64,000 nucleotides of DNA, taken from the NCBI GenBank assembly GCA_017557425.1, contig JAFYYU010000016.1, forward strand, positions 186,001 through 250,000, read 5' to 3'. The notes under the pieces were generated by a model that was given only the letters and a program-made list of their open reading frames with translations, did no database searches and was not told the origin of the DNA. The translations under genes were made by a program, and so were the position numbers. Of the stretch, positions 1 to 8,479 are shown piece by piece. Origin of the DNA: Muribaculaceae bacterium (GTDB lineage Bacteria; Bacteroidota; Bacteroidia; Bacteroidales; Muribaculaceae). Position 1 is the stretch's first letter, and the number at the start of each line of letters is the position of its first letter.

Positions 1-844
1 CACCCTCGGGGATGTTGATACTCGTCAAATAAGTGCAGTCGTAGAAAGCATAACTTCCAATTGCGTTGACAGTGGCAGGAAGACTCAAACTAGATAAATA
101 ATGGCCATAATAGAATGCGTCCTCATCCACTGCTGTTACTGTATAGGATGCGCGGTTATGGGTGACCGTCTGCGGGATGACGATGTCGCCGCTGTAATCC
201 TCAATGTAGTGGTAGGCATGGGTGACTCTAGCCTTGTTGCCGCCCAAGTCGTCATAGAAGATGGCGTCCTCGACAAAGTCACAGTCCATCTCCACAATGT
301 GATCGAATTCGCCCCAGCAGTCGGAACTGGACTGATAAGCAGTCTTGCAGCCCTGAGGTACAATCAGTGTCGCATTCTCATATGTCGATTGGCTGAAGTT
401 GTTAGTAGACCATGGTCTGGCGCTGGAATTCAGGCAGATGACAGATTTCAAAAAGGTACAGCCTTCAAACACATTGTTATAGATGGTGTATACCGAGGCG
501 GGAATGGTGATATTGGTCAGAATCGAACAGTTCTTGAACGCATAGTTTGATATGTATTGAACTGAGTTGGGAATGACCACACGCCTCAAATTGGAGCAAT
601 CTTGGAATGCCGATGGGCCGATAGTACTTACATTGTAGGTCGTGCCGTTGTAGGTCACTGTTGCGGGAATGTTCACAGTGCCGCTGTAACTGTTGTAATT
701 GGTGTTTTTGTAAGTTACATGAGCATTGGAGCCGCTGATAGTGTAGTAGATGCCGTCTTTCTCAAAGTCGTAGGCACCCGTTTGCAGGGCTGTCATGAAG
801 CTCATGACCATGAGCAGCATTTTCAATAGTAGTTGTCTTTTCAT
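1..844 (-). CDS. BspA-like leucine-rich repeat surface protein, C-terminus beyond window edge
   Basis: Only the first 281 codons are visible; the frame is open to the left edge. It begins at an ATG with a signal peptide (MKRQLLLKMLLMVMSF..., cleavage probably just before YDFEKDG). Repeats of the LRR_5/BspA type follow, seen as segments such as IPATVTYNGTTYNV, IPNSVQYISNYAFKNC and LPATVNAIGSYAFYDC, separated by an irregular stretch around residues 140-215. Such proteins are secreted and surface-exposed in gut Bacteroidales, where some bind host proteins or other cells; nothing here shows the ligand. The missing C-terminus would tell whether a T9SS sorting domain or other anchor is present. It is transcribed away from the cytochrome bd operon. 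The family call is firm, the function is unknown. Confidence 0.8.
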   Translation of the reverse strand, partial: MKRQLLLKMLLMVMSFMTALQTGAYDFEKDGIYYTISGSNAHVTYKNTNYNSYSGTVNIPATVTYNGTTYNVSTIGPSAFQDCSNLRRVVIPNSVQYISNYAFKNCSILTNITIPASVYTIYNNVFEGCTFLKSVICLNSSARPWSTNNFSQSTYENATLIVPQGCKTAYQSSSDCWGEFDHIVEMDCDFVEDAIFYDDLGGNKARVTHAYHYIEDYSGDIVIPQTVTHNRASYTVTAVDEDAFYYGHYLSSLSLPATVNAIGSYAFYDCTYLTSINIPEG

Positions 845-971
845 AATAGTGAATATTTTGGTGAATAATTAGTTGCGGATTTTTCGTTTCGCAAATATAA
901 TATCGATTCTTGAATAGAATGTAATAGTTAGGGTTAAATATCGAACATTTTTAAAAAAAGACGGCAATATT

Positions 972-1001
972 TTTGATATTTAATTTTTTTTACTAATTTT
1001 G
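972..1001 (+). promoter_or_regulatory. Bacteroidota-type promoter for DUF4492-cydAB
   Basis: TTTG at 972-975 and TAATTTTG at 994-1001 with an 18-base spacer, slightly shorter than the usual 19-21. Transcription would start about 25 bases before the DUF4492 start codon. Confidence 0.55.
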
Positions 1002-1029
1002 TCATTTGTTTAACATTGACCTTCATATC

Positions 1030-1263
1030 ATGAGTGACAATCAAGAAAACAGACAAGGCTTCTGGTCGCGCGTGTTCCATCTGTATTACGATGGATTCCG
1101 CAGCATGACCCTTGGCAAGACGCTGTGGCTCATCATTGCCATCAAGCTGTTTATCTTCTTTGTCATCATCAAGATGATATTCTTTCCTAATTTCTTGAGT
1201 ACCAAGTGCGATAGCGAGGAAGAAAAGACCGAGTACGTTCGCCATCAGCTTGTGGACCGATAA
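1030..1263 (+). CDS. DUF4492 small membrane protein, putative bd-oxidase accessory subunit
   Basis: A 77-residue protein with a basic N-terminus (MSDNQENRQGFWSRVF), one strong membrane helix (LWLIIAIKLFIFFVIIKMIFF, about residues 32-52) and a short charged C-terminal tail. I chose the ATG; an in-frame TTG 24 bases upstream would put the start only a few bases after the expected transcription start. Its place 40 bases before cydA and the FWxRxxxLYxDGFRxMxLGKxLW pattern match DUF4492, a family repeatedly found beside cydA in Bacteroidota and Campylobacterota. By analogy with CydX and CydH, single-helix subunits of E. coli bd-I, it may be a structural subunit of the oxidase. That role is inference from context. 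Confidence 0.8.
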   Translation: MSDNQENRQGFWSRVFHLYYDGFRSMTLGKTLWLIIAIKLFIFFVIIKMIFFPNFLSTKCDSEEEKTEYVRHQLVDR

Positions 1264-1303
1264 CAATAGAGACCAATAACCATCACTAATAAATTACATC
1301 AAA

Positions 1304-2881
1304 ATGGAAGAATTAATCAATGTTGTTGACTGGTCGCGGGCGCAATTCGCACTCACGGCCATCTACCATTGGCTGTTCGTGCCGTTGACGCTGGGCTTGG
1401 GCGTCATCGTCGCCATCATGGAGACGATCTACCTTAAGACCAAGAGCGAGAAATGGCTTGCGACAACCAAGTTCTGGATGACCATCTTCGGGGTTAATTT
1501 TGCCATTGGCGTTGCCACTGGCCTTATTCTGGAGTTTGAGTTCGGTACCAACTGGTCCAATTACAGCTGGTTTGTGGGCGACATTTTTGGCGCTCCGCTG
1601 GCGGTAGAAGGCATCCTGGCTTTCTTCATGGAATCAACGTTTATCGCGGTGATGTTCTTCGGTTGGAAGAAAGTGAGCCCTAAGTTCCATCTTGCCGCAA
1701 CGTGGCTGACCGCTATCGGCGCCAGCCTGTCGGCGTTCTGGATTCTCGTGGCTAACGCGTGGATGCAGTTTCCCACGGGCTGCGAGTTCAACCCCGCCAC
1801 TATGCGTAACGAGATGACGAGCTTTGCCGCTGTGGCGCTCTCGCCCATGGCATTGAGCAAGTTTTTCCACACCGTATTGAGTGCCTGGGCGTTAGCAGGT
1901 GTGTTTGTGTGTGGCGTGTGCGGCTGGATGATGTTGAAGAAGCGCAATCTGGACCATTGCTGGCGCAGCCTCAAGGTAGGCGCCTGGGTGGGTGTTATCG
2001 GCATCGTTCTGACGATGATCACGGGTGACACGAGTGCGGTGACTGTGGCCAAGTATCAGCCCATGAAACTGGCGGCGATGGAGGGCCTATATCAAGGCCA
2101 GGAGGGCCAGAGCATCGTGGCATTTGGTATTTTGAATCCCTCGAAACAGGCCTTTGACGAACAGGATCCCTACCTGTTCGACATCAGCATCCCCTATGGA
2201 CTGTCATTCCTTGCCACCCACAATTACAAGGCTTTTGTTCCCGGTATCGAGGACATCATCAGGGGTGTCTCCATTGATGCCGAAGGCAACAGGTTGAACA
2301 CCGTCCCGTACGATGAGCGCATGGAACACGGACGCCAGCTGCAAGAGCTGTTGGCACAGTACAGCACCGCGATGAAGAGCGGCAACACCCTGATGACCGA
2401 CAGCCTGAAGGGTACAATCAACGCTGATTTCAAGTACTTTGGCTACGGATATCTTGATGCGCCCGAGGAGGCAATACCCAATGTGCCCTTGACGTTCTAC
2501 ACGTTCCACTTCATGGTGACCGTGGGCGGATATCTGTTGCTGTTCCTGTTGTTGGCTCTGCTGTTTGTTTATAAACCCGACATCCTGAACAAGGCCAAGT
2601 GGGCAAAATGGTGGCACATCCTGGCCATCATCACCATCCCCTTGACCTACCTGTGCAGTGCCAGCGGCTGGATCGTTGCCGAGGTGGGTCGTCAGCCGTG
2701 GACCATCCAGGACCTCATGCCCAACAAGGTGGCTATCAGCGACCTGAGCGCAGGCTATGTGCAGACGACCTTCTGGATCTTTGCTGTGGTGTTCACCGCC
2801 TTGCTCATTGCCGACATCGGCATCATCTGCAAGCAGATTTCCAAGAAGTCTCAGACCAACTTAGACACCGTTAATGATTAA
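1304..2881 (+). CDS. cydA: cytochrome bd ubiquinol oxidase subunit I
   Basis: The 525-residue subunit carries the hemes and the quinol site of the terminal oxidase that reduces O2 to water in the inner membrane, giving an anaerobe the ability to respire or scavenge traces of oxygen. Expected heme ligands are visible: His22 (E. coli His19), Glu102 and Glu110 in VEGILAFFMES (E. coli Glu99/Glu107), His189 in SKFFHT (His186) and Met404 in FHFMVTVGG (Met393). The Q-loop motif KYQPMKLAAMEG is at 250-261 and the C-terminal GRQPW motif is present. Length is typical. It is followed 18 bases later by cydB and preceded by the DUF4492 gene, so the three probably form one operon. Confidence 0.97.
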   Translation: MEELINVVDWSRAQFALTAIYHWLFVPLTLGLGVIVAIMETIYLKTKSEKWLATTKFWMTIFGVNFAIGVATGLILEFEFGTNWSNYSWFVGDIFGAPLAVEGILAFFMESTFIAVMFFGWKKVSPKFHLAATWLTAIGASLSAFWILVANAWMQFPTGCEFNPATMRNEMTSFAAVALSPMALSKFFHTVLSAWALAGVFVCGVCGWMMLKKRNLDHCWRSLKVGAWVGVIGIVLTMITGDTSAVTVAKYQPMKLAAMEGLYQGQEGQSIVAFGILNPSKQAFDEQDPYLFDISIPYGLSFLATHNYKAFVPGIEDIIRGVSIDAEGNRLNTVPYDERMEHGRQLQELLAQYSTAMKSGNTLMTDSLKGTINADFKYFGYGYLDAPEEAIPNVPLTFYTFHFMVTVGGYLLLFLLLALLFVYKPDILNKAKWAKWWHILAIITIPLTYLCSASGWIVAEVGRQPWTIQDLMPNKVAISDLSAGYVQTTFWIFAVVFTALLIADIGIICKQISKKSQTNLDTVND

Positions 2882-2899
2882 GGAAGGAGGAACCAAGAC

Positions 2900-4039
2900 A
2901 TGACTACATATAATTTATTACAGAATTACTGGTGGCTCATCATGTCGGTGCTGGGCGCGTTGCTGGTGTTCCTGCTCATGGTGCAGGGTGGCCAGTCGAT
3001 GCTCATCCATTACGGCAAGCCCGACAAGCGCGCGTTGCTTATCAACTCGATGGGCCGCAAGTGGGAGTTGACCTACACGACACTGGTGACCTTTGGCGGT
3101 GCATTTTTTGCCTCGTTCCCGCTGTTCTACAGCACGAGCTTTGGCGGCGCTTACTGGCTGTGGATGCTCATCCTGTTCAGCTTTGTGATTCAGGCGATCA
3201 GCTATGAATACCGCTCAAAGCCGGGCAACATTTACGGCTCGCGTTTCTATGACACGCTGTTGTTGATCAACGGCATCGTGGGTCCTGTCCTGTTGGGCGT
3301 GGCCGTTGCGACGATGTTCTTTGGTGCTGAATTCACCGTGACCAAGAGTAACATCCTGAACGTGCAGGGCTCGTCTATCTCGCAATGGGGTCCCAAACAC
3401 GGTATTGAGGCCATCTTCTATTGGAAAAACCTGCTGTTTGGCGTGATGGTGTTCTTCCTGGCACGCACGCTGGCATCGCTCTATTTCATCAACAATATTG
3501 ACGATGCCGAGGTCAATGCCAGCCAGCGTCACCTGCTGCTCATCAATGCCGGCGTGTTCGTTCCTTTGTTCATCGCCGTTGTAGTGGTGATTCTCACCTC
3601 GCCGGGCGTGGGTTATGACGACGGCGGCAACATGGAGTGGGTGGCTTATAAGTACCTGAAGAATTTCTTGGCCATGTGGTGGGCACTGGTTATCCTGCTC
3701 ATCGGTGTGGTGATGGTGCTGTATGGCATTGGCAAGACGCTGATGAAGGGCGATTACAAGCAAGGCATCTGGCCCGCAGGCATCGGCACCGTGCTAGTGG
3801 TGTTGACCTTGTTCTGGGTCATGGGTTACAACAACACGGCCTACCTGCCCTCGCTGCTCGACGTGCAGAGTTCGCTCACGCTGCGCAACAGCTCGTCGAG
3901 CGAGTTCACGCTCACGGTGATGAGCATCGTCAGCATCCTCGTGCCGTTTGTGCTGGCCTATATCGCTTATTGCTGGTACAAGATGGACCATCGCAAACTC
4001 ACGAGCGACGAACTCGACCAAACCGACCACAAGTACTAA
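2900..4039 (+). CDS. cydB: cytochrome bd ubiquinol oxidase subunit II
   Basis: 379 residues, the same length as the E. coli subunit, with eight to nine hydrophobic segments. It pairs with CydA as the second half of the pseudo-symmetric oxidase. An unusually good Shine-Dalgarno (AAGGAGG, about 2882-2890) precedes the ATG, which is uncommon in this phylum and may ensure equal subunit synthesis. From memory, the E. coli protein has an acidic TDGFD motif in helix 1 and WDGNQ in helix 2, linked to proton uptake. Here the aligned segments read MVQGGQSML and KWELTYTT, so the first acidic pair is replaced by Gln and the helix-2 Asp by Glu. A hairpin terminator follows 20 bases after the stop. Confidence 0.95.
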   Translation: MTTYNLLQNYWWLIMSVLGALLVFLLMVQGGQSMLIHYGKPDKRALLINSMGRKWELTYTTLVTFGGAFFASFPLFYSTSFGGAYWLWMLILFSFVIQAISYEYRSKPGNIYGSRFYDTLLLINGIVGPVLLGVAVATMFFGAEFTVTKSNILNVQGSSISQWGPKHGIEAIFYWKNLLFGVMVFFLARTLASLYFINNIDDAEVNASQRHLLLINAGVFVPLFIAVVVVILTSPGVGYDDGGNMEWVAYKYLKNFLAMWWALVILLIGVVMVLYGIGKTLMKGDYKQGIWPAGIGTVLVVLTLFWVMGYNNTAYLPSLLDVQSSLTLRNSSSSEFTLTVMSIVSILVPFVLAYIAYCWYKMDHRKLTSDELDQTDHKY

Positions 4040-4060
4040 ACATTAGGTATTACCATAACA

Positions 4061-4098
4061 TTTTTCAGACAGTAGGGCCTCCTGCTGTCTGAAAATTT
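4061..4098 (+). terminator. intrinsic terminator of cydB
   Basis: Inverted repeat TTTTCAGACAGnAGG / CCTnCTGTCTGAAAA followed by TTTTG; it closes the cyd operon and lies directly before the next gene's promoter. Confidence 0.8.
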
Positions 4099-4131
4099 TG
4101 TACCTTCGCAGTCTAAAAAAATGATACGACA

Positions 4132-5208
4132 ATGAATGTAAAGGTTAACGATATCGTGCGCTTCCTCAATGATGTGGGAGGTGGCCGTGTGTCCAGAATT
4201 GACGGCAAGACCGTCTATGTGGAGGACGAGGACGGCTTTGAGCGTCCTGCGTTGGAGCGTGATGTGGTCGTCGTGGGACAGGCGGGGACCAAGGCATCGG
4301 CCTATGAGCGTCCGTTGGATATCCGCACGCGTCAGGTCGAGCCAGACAAGCCCGCCCCCAAGCCTAAAGCGGAACCCGAGCCCGTACTCCCCGTCGAGGA
4401 GACTCCCGAGGGCGAGGTGCTGAACGTCGTGCTGGCCTACGAGGCACGTGAGATTAAGCACCTGAACACGACCACGTTCTATGCCTCGCTGGTCAACGAC
4501 TCGAACTATTTCCTGTATTTCACCTATATGACCCGTGGCGATGGTGACGGCGAGTGGAACACCCGCTACCACGGCATCGTCGAGCCCAATATCCAGGTGC
4601 AGCTTGAAGAGTTCGGGCACGACGACTTGAACGGCATGACGCACATTGCGGTACAGTATGTGGCTTTCAAGCAGGGCAAGGGCTTTAAGCTGAAGAATCC
4701 CGCCCTCGTTGAGCAGCGCTTAGATGTGACCAAGTTCTACAAGGTGCACTGTTTCCACGAGAACCCATACTTTGACGTGCCCGTCATTGCGGTGGAGATT
4801 GTTACCAACGACCGTCCTGCCCGCATGATGCGCATCGACAGCGGCGAGCTGGAGCGCGCCATGAAGGAGAAGAAGCGTGTGGACCGTCCGCAGCGCAAGC
4901 CCGTTCAAAAGAAGACCGATCCCGCAGGCATCATTGTGCAGGATCTGCACATCACGTCGTTGCTGGACAACCTAGGCGGTATGACGCCCGGTGCCATTCT
5001 GGAGTATCAGATGGACAAGTTCCGCGAAGTGATGGACGCCAATTTGAGTAAGCACGGCCAGCGCATCGTCTTCATCCACGGCAAGGGAGAGGGCAAATTA
5101 CGCCAGCACCTGTTGAGCGAACTCAAGCGCCGTTACCCGCGCTGCACAGCCCAGGACGCCAGTTTCCGCGAATACGGCTTCGGCGCCACCCAGGTCACGA
5201 TACATTGA
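4132..5208 (+). CDS. DUF2027 and Smr-domain protein
   Basis: 358 residues. The N-terminal part (MNVKVNDIVRFLNDVGGG, about 1-65) is a small beta-rich module typical of DUF2027 proteins. A proline/lysine linker (about 70-105) leads to a central domain. The last ~85 residues are a Smr domain, with DLHI near 265 and the HGKGEGKLR loop near 322. Smr domains occur in MutS2 and in stand-alone nucleases that act on branched DNA or on mRNA at collided ribosomes; which applies here cannot be told. A five-codon frame (ATG at 4121, stop overlapping the chosen ATG as AATGA) lies just upstream and could couple translation, but may be chance. Single-gene unit between the cyd terminator and a convergent ATPase gene. 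Confidence 0.85.
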   Translation: MNVKVNDIVRFLNDVGGGRVSRIDGKTVYVEDEDGFERPALERDVVVVGQAGTKASAYERPLDIRTRQVEPDKPAPKPKAEPEPVLPVEETPEGEVLNVVLAYEAREIKHLNTTTFYASLVNDSNYFLYFTYMTRGDGDGEWNTRYHGIVEPNIQVQLEEFGHDDLNGMTHIAVQYVAFKQGKGFKLKNPALVEQRLDVTKFYKVHCFHENPYFDVPVIAVEIVTNDRPARMMRIDSGELERAMKEKKRVDRPQRKPVQKKTDPAGIIVQDLHITSLLDNLGGMTPGAILEYQMDKFREVMDANLSKHGQRIVFIHGKGEGKLRQHLLSELKRRYPRCTAQDASFREYGFGATQVTIH

Positions 5209-5276
5209 CGCTATCCAGGATAATACATTAAAAAGAAAACAATAAGTAAAAACACAAGTTATTGATTTTCAGTTTT

Positions 5277-6434
5277 TTACTTCTCGATATCGTCAATGGT
5301 CACAAGTCGGCCGTTTGCTGTTTGCAGAGCGATTGTTCCCCCATAGATGACATTCAGATTGTCAATTTCAGTGTTTGATATCGAAGCCCATTTGGTCAAG
5401 CCCTTAAAGAAGTCCGGGTGAAATGTCGCTCCAGACTTGATTTCGTAGGCTGTTGGTGTGTCACCATTATCGTAAATCAATAAGTCCACTTCATTGCCTT
5501 GGCTGTCTCTCCAAAAACGTAAATCCGTCTCTTTGCCCTCATTCCATGCCTTCTTGATAAAGCTGTTGATTACCATATTCTCAAATAATGCGCCTCGTGA
5601 GTAATGTGTGCCAAGTTGCTCAGGAGACTTGATGTCCAATAAGGAACAGGCCAATCCCGTGTCAAAGAAATACAGTTTGGGTGATTTCACCAATCGTTTT
5701 GAGAAGTTATTCCAATCGGGACGCAGCAGATAGCAGATGTAGCTGGCTTCAAGGACTGATAACCATGATGTAGCAGTGGGTACGGAGATTCCACATTCCA
5801 CAGCCAACGAAGAAAGGTTGAGCAGTTGGCCAATGCGCCCGGCGCACAACTTTATAAAACGCGTGAACCTGCTGAGGTCACCGATGTTTTTCAATTCTCT
5901 CACATCTCGCTCAACATAGGTCTGAATATAAAAGGGATAAAATTCATCAGGTTGTAGGCCCTTGTCATATAAACGAGGATAGGCTCCATAATAGATTTGC
6001 TCATTGCTGGTTGCGTGAAGCACTCCGCCGTCTTGCATCTCACGTCGTGAGAATGGCAGTAACTTGAGAATGGCTGTTCTGCCTGCTAAGGACTGGTTGA
6101 CACTTTCCATCAACAGGAAGTTGTGGGATCCGGCTAGCAAATACATGCCCGACTCATTTGTCTTGTCCACATGGGTCTGGATATAAGACATCAACGAGGG
6201 AACCCGTTGTACCTCGTCAAGTATCGTCTGGCGAGGGTATGTATCCAGGAATCCACGGGGATCATTAGAGGCAAATTCCCTCATATCCAAATCTTCAAGT
6301 GAGATGTAATGATAATCAGGGAATGCATGCCTTAACAATGTTGATTTGCCAGACTGACGAGGCCCAGTCAATGTGATGACAGGGTACTTTTGGGATAAAC
6401 GCTCAATCGTGGTTTGTAATGTGCGGGTTATCAT
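5277..6434 (-). CDS. AAA-family ATPase with DUF4143 C-terminal domain
   Basis: 385 residues. Walker A is GPRQSGKST (24-32), Walker B is ILDEVQ (71-76), and a sensor-like LLAGSHNF is near 110. The C-terminal half has the DUF4143 pattern (SLAGRTAILKLLPFSRREM junction, then GNEVDLLI and YEIKSG near the end), which resembles a PD-(D/E)XK nuclease-like fold. These proteins are abundant, often horizontally moved, multi-copy genes in Bacteroidales with no settled function; toxin-antitoxin-like or defence roles have been suggested. The gene stands alone, with operator-like direct repeats in its promoter, which suggests tight or self-regulated expression. It points toward the DUF2027 gene. Confidence 0.9.
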   Translation of the reverse strand: MITRTLQTTIERLSQKYPVITLTGPRQSGKSTLLRHAFPDYHYISLEDLDMREFASNDPRGFLDTYPRQTILDEVQRVPSLMSYIQTHVDKTNESGMYLLAGSHNFLLMESVNQSLAGRTAILKLLPFSRREMQDGGVLHATSNEQIYYGAYPRLYDKGLQPDEFYPFYIQTYVERDVRELKNIGDLSRFTRFIKLCAGRIGQLLNLSSLAVECGISVPTATSWLSVLEASYICYLLRPDWNNFSKRLVKSPKLYFFDTGLACSLLDIKSPEQLGTHYSRGALFENMVINSFIKKAWNEGKETDLRFWRDSQGNEVDLLIYDNGDTPTAYEIKSGATFHPDFFKGLTKWASISNTEIDNLNVIYGGTIALQTANGRLVTIDDIEK

Positions 6435-6454
6435 ATTTCCAGTTGTTTTGACCG

Positions 6455-6485
6455 CAAAGATACAACGTGGATTTTAAATTTGCAA
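6455..6485 (-). promoter_or_regulatory. promoter of the DUF4143 ATPase
   Basis: Reading the minus strand, TTG (6483-6485), a 20-base spacer and TATCTTTG (6455-6462). The spacer is filled by one copy of the repeated motif described at 6471-6525. Confidence 0.7.
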
Positions 6486-6525
6486 GAAAATCTTGTAATT
6501 TTCAAGTTAAATTTTAAATTTGCAA
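6471..6525. repeat. operator-like direct repeats in ATPase promoter
   Basis: ATTTTAAATTTGCAA occurs at 6471-6485 and again, identical, at 6511-6525, 40 bases (about four helical turns) apart. Between them lies a related palindromic stretch, CTTGTAATTTTCAAG. One copy fills the space between the -33 and -7 boxes, the other is just upstream. This is the layout expected for repressor binding; the binder is unknown and may be the ATPase itself. Confidence 0.55.
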
Positions 6526-6556
6526 AAATAGTCCGCGTTTTTAAAGTCGATGAAGG

Positions 6557-7267
6557 TTATTTCAGGATGGGGAAACGGAACTGGCGCAGTTGGCGTTCCT
6601 GTTCTTTTTCTTTGCCGTTGCAGTATTGGTTACACAAGGCGTGGAATTGGGGGGAGTGGTTCATGTGGGTGAGGTGGGCCAGTTCGTGGCAGATGATGTA
6701 GCGCACCAGTGGCTCGGGCAGAAACATGAGGTTGCGTGAGAGTTGGATGACACGTTCCTTGGTGCAGTGGCCCAGTTTGCGCATGCCGCGTCCCACTTCA
6801 AAGCCGGCGGGCTGGAGGCCTAACTCGTTGGCCACTTGGTGGGCAAACGGCAGCAATGTCATGCGGGCTCGGTCTTCCATAGCGCGGCTGATGACCTTAG
6901 AGATTGTGCGTTTAATATTTTCGTCATCCAGATCGGCGCTCTCGTGAGCTTGAAGATGCAGGGTGTCGCCTTCCCAACGGTTGAGGATATATCCGGCATG
7001 GGTGTGTTGTGGCTCAATCACCACGCGGCATCTGAAACACTCAATGGCTTGTCCGAATCGGAAAGAGACAGTCTGGGGCTGGGGTAGATGCCTCAATCGC
7101 TCACGGTTATCCTCAATCATGCGTTGCAGGTCGCTCACTTTAACACCCAACGGTGCCCGCATCAACAGATTACCATCGGTATGATAAGAAAACCGCACCG
7201 AGGTCATGCCCCGGCGCAGTTCTACATATACTTTCCCGAATTCTTCGTCTTCGATATACCCTTTCAT
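6557..7267 (-). CDS. DUF45 / SprT-like zinc metallopeptidase (YgjP type)
   Basis: 236 residues ending with the zinc-binding motif ICHELAHLTHMNHSPQFH: His194 and His198 in HELAH, with His204 as probable third ligand. This is the hallmark of the YgjP/DUF45 family. The usual upstream signature near GSC(S/T)...I.LN is present in divergent form (GHCTKERVIQLSRNL, about 166-180). The substrate is unknown for most members. It starts 38 bases after trpS ends on the same strand, with heptamer repeats in the gap, so it is probably read from the trpS promoter. No terminator is evident between this gene and the ATPase promoter. Confidence 0.85.
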   Translation of the reverse strand: MKGYIEDEEFGKVYVELRRGMTSVRFSYHTDGNLLMRAPLGVKVSDLQRMIEDNRERLRHLPQPQTVSFRFGQAIECFRCRVVIEPQHTHAGYILNRWEGDTLHLQAHESADLDDENIKRTISKVISRAMEDRARMTLLPFAHQVANELGLQPAGFEVGRGMRKLGHCTKERVIQLSRNLMFLPEPLVRYIICHELAHLTHMNHSPQFHALCNQYCNGKEKEQERQLRQFRFPILK

Positions 7268-7305
7268 GGGGTAATTCTAAGTCTTTAGTCTTTAGTTGCT
7301 AAAGC

Positions 7306-8382
7306 TTAAAACTTGGTGATGCCCATGATTTCGCGGACGTCGGCAAGCGTCTTGCCGGCACGGGCGCGGGCACGCTCGGCACCCATTTCCAGGACGCGGT
7401 GCAGGTAGGCATCGTCGTTCTCGATGTCGATGATGCGCTCGCGGATGGGGGTTGTCAGTGCCACGATATCCTCGGCGATTTCCTTCTTCAGGTCGCCATA
7501 GCGGATGGAGCAGTTGTTGTAGGCCTCGGTGAAGAACTGGACCTTGTCGGGGGTGCCGACGAGCTTGAGGATGGTGAACAGGTTCTGCACCGGCTCGGCC
7601 ATGGGCTGGTTGGGCTCGGTGGGGCCGCCGTCGGTCACGGCGCGCATCACCTTCTTGCGGATGGTCTTTTCATCATCTACCAGATAGATGCAGTTGCCCT
7701 CGCTCTTGCCCATCTTGCCGCTGCCGTCCAGGCCGGGCACCTTAACGGGTGCGCTGCCGAAGTTGAAGTTCTGCGGCTCCTTGAAATATTCTGTTTTGTA
7801 GAACGAGTTGAACCTGCGGGCGAACCTGCGGGTCAGCTCCAGGTGCTGTTCCTGGTCCTTGCCCACGGGCACGAAGTCGGCGCGCTGGATCAGGATGTCC
7901 ACAGCCATCAGGGTGGGGTAGGTCAGCAGGCCGGCGTTCACGCGCTTGTTGGTGCTGGCGCCGATGATTTCTTTAGCCACGTCTTCGTCATCATCGCCCT
8001 GGTTGGGTGCGGTGATGCCGAGGGCCTTGCGGGCCTTGTCCTTGAAGGCTGCGGTGCGCATCAGCTCGCCGATGCCCACGTGCATGTTGAGCAAGAGGTA
8101 CATCTCGCTCACCTCGGGAATATCACTTTGTACAAAGATGGTCGATTTCTCGGGATCAAGTCCTGCGGCCAAGTATTCGGCCAGGATGTGGCGCACGTTG
8201 GTGTGCAGTTCCTTGGGGTCAGGATTGGTGGTGAGGGCATGCAGGTCGGCAATGAAATAGTAGCTGTCGTAATTGCCTTCGTTCTGCATCTTCACAAAAT
8301 TACTCAATGCGCCCAGGTAGTTGCCCAAGTGCAACTGGCCCGTGGGGCGTATTCCGCTTAAAACAATCTTTTTATTATCCAT
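7306..8382 (-). CDS. trpS: tryptophanyl-tRNA synthetase
   Basis: 358 residues; charges tRNA-Trp with tryptophan using ATP. The class I signatures are clear: PTGQLHLGN (residues 13-21, the HIGH motif) and KMGKSEGN (near 222, the KMSKS loop), with the Rossmann fold between them. Length is slightly above the ~330 usual for bacterial TrpRS because of a charged insertion (DDDEDVAKE) near 130, which is common in this phylum. Its -7 box TACCTTTG lies at 8418-8425 on the minus strand; a run of heptamer repeats occupies the place where a -33 box would be expected. Confidence 0.97.
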   Translation of the reverse strand: MDNKKIVLSGIRPTGQLHLGNYLGALSNFVKMQNEGNYDSYYFIADLHALTTNPDPKELHTNVRHILAEYLAAGLDPEKSTIFVQSDIPEVSEMYLLLNMHVGIGELMRTAAFKDKARKALGITAPNQGDDDEDVAKEIIGASTNKRVNAGLLTYPTLMAVDILIQRADFVPVGKDQEQHLELTRRFARRFNSFYKTEYFKEPQNFNFGSAPVKVPGLDGSGKMGKSEGNCIYLVDDEKTIRKKVMRAVTDGGPTEPNQPMAEPVQNLFTILKLVGTPDKVQFFTEAYNNCSIRYGDLKKEIAEDIVALTTPIRERIIDIENDDAYLHRVLEMGAERARARAGKTLADVREIMGITKF

Positions 8383-8417
8383 ATTCTGATTCTCATTATT
8401 TTCAATAATAATGGGTG

Positions 8418-8425
8418 CAAAGGTA
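8418..8425 (-). promoter_or_regulatory. -7 box of trpS
   Basis: TACCTTTG on the minus strand, 36 bases before the start codon. No TTTG is seen at the proper distance; (ACTAAAG)-type heptamers fill that region. Confidence 0.5.
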
Positions 8426-8430
8426 GTAAA

Positions 8431-8467
8431 AAGTTTTTAGTCCTTAGTCTTTAGTCTTTAGTTTTTA
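8431..8467. repeat. intergenic heptamer repeats (TTTAGTC type)
   Basis: Imperfect tandem heptamers read tttttagtccttagtctttagtctttagt on the plus strand, between the inositol-phosphatase stop and the trpS -7 box. Similar runs occur at 7279-7297 (before the DUF45 gene) and 54375-54448 (mreB-mreC gap). Confidence 0.6.
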
Positions 8468-8479
8468 GCGGAAACCCGG

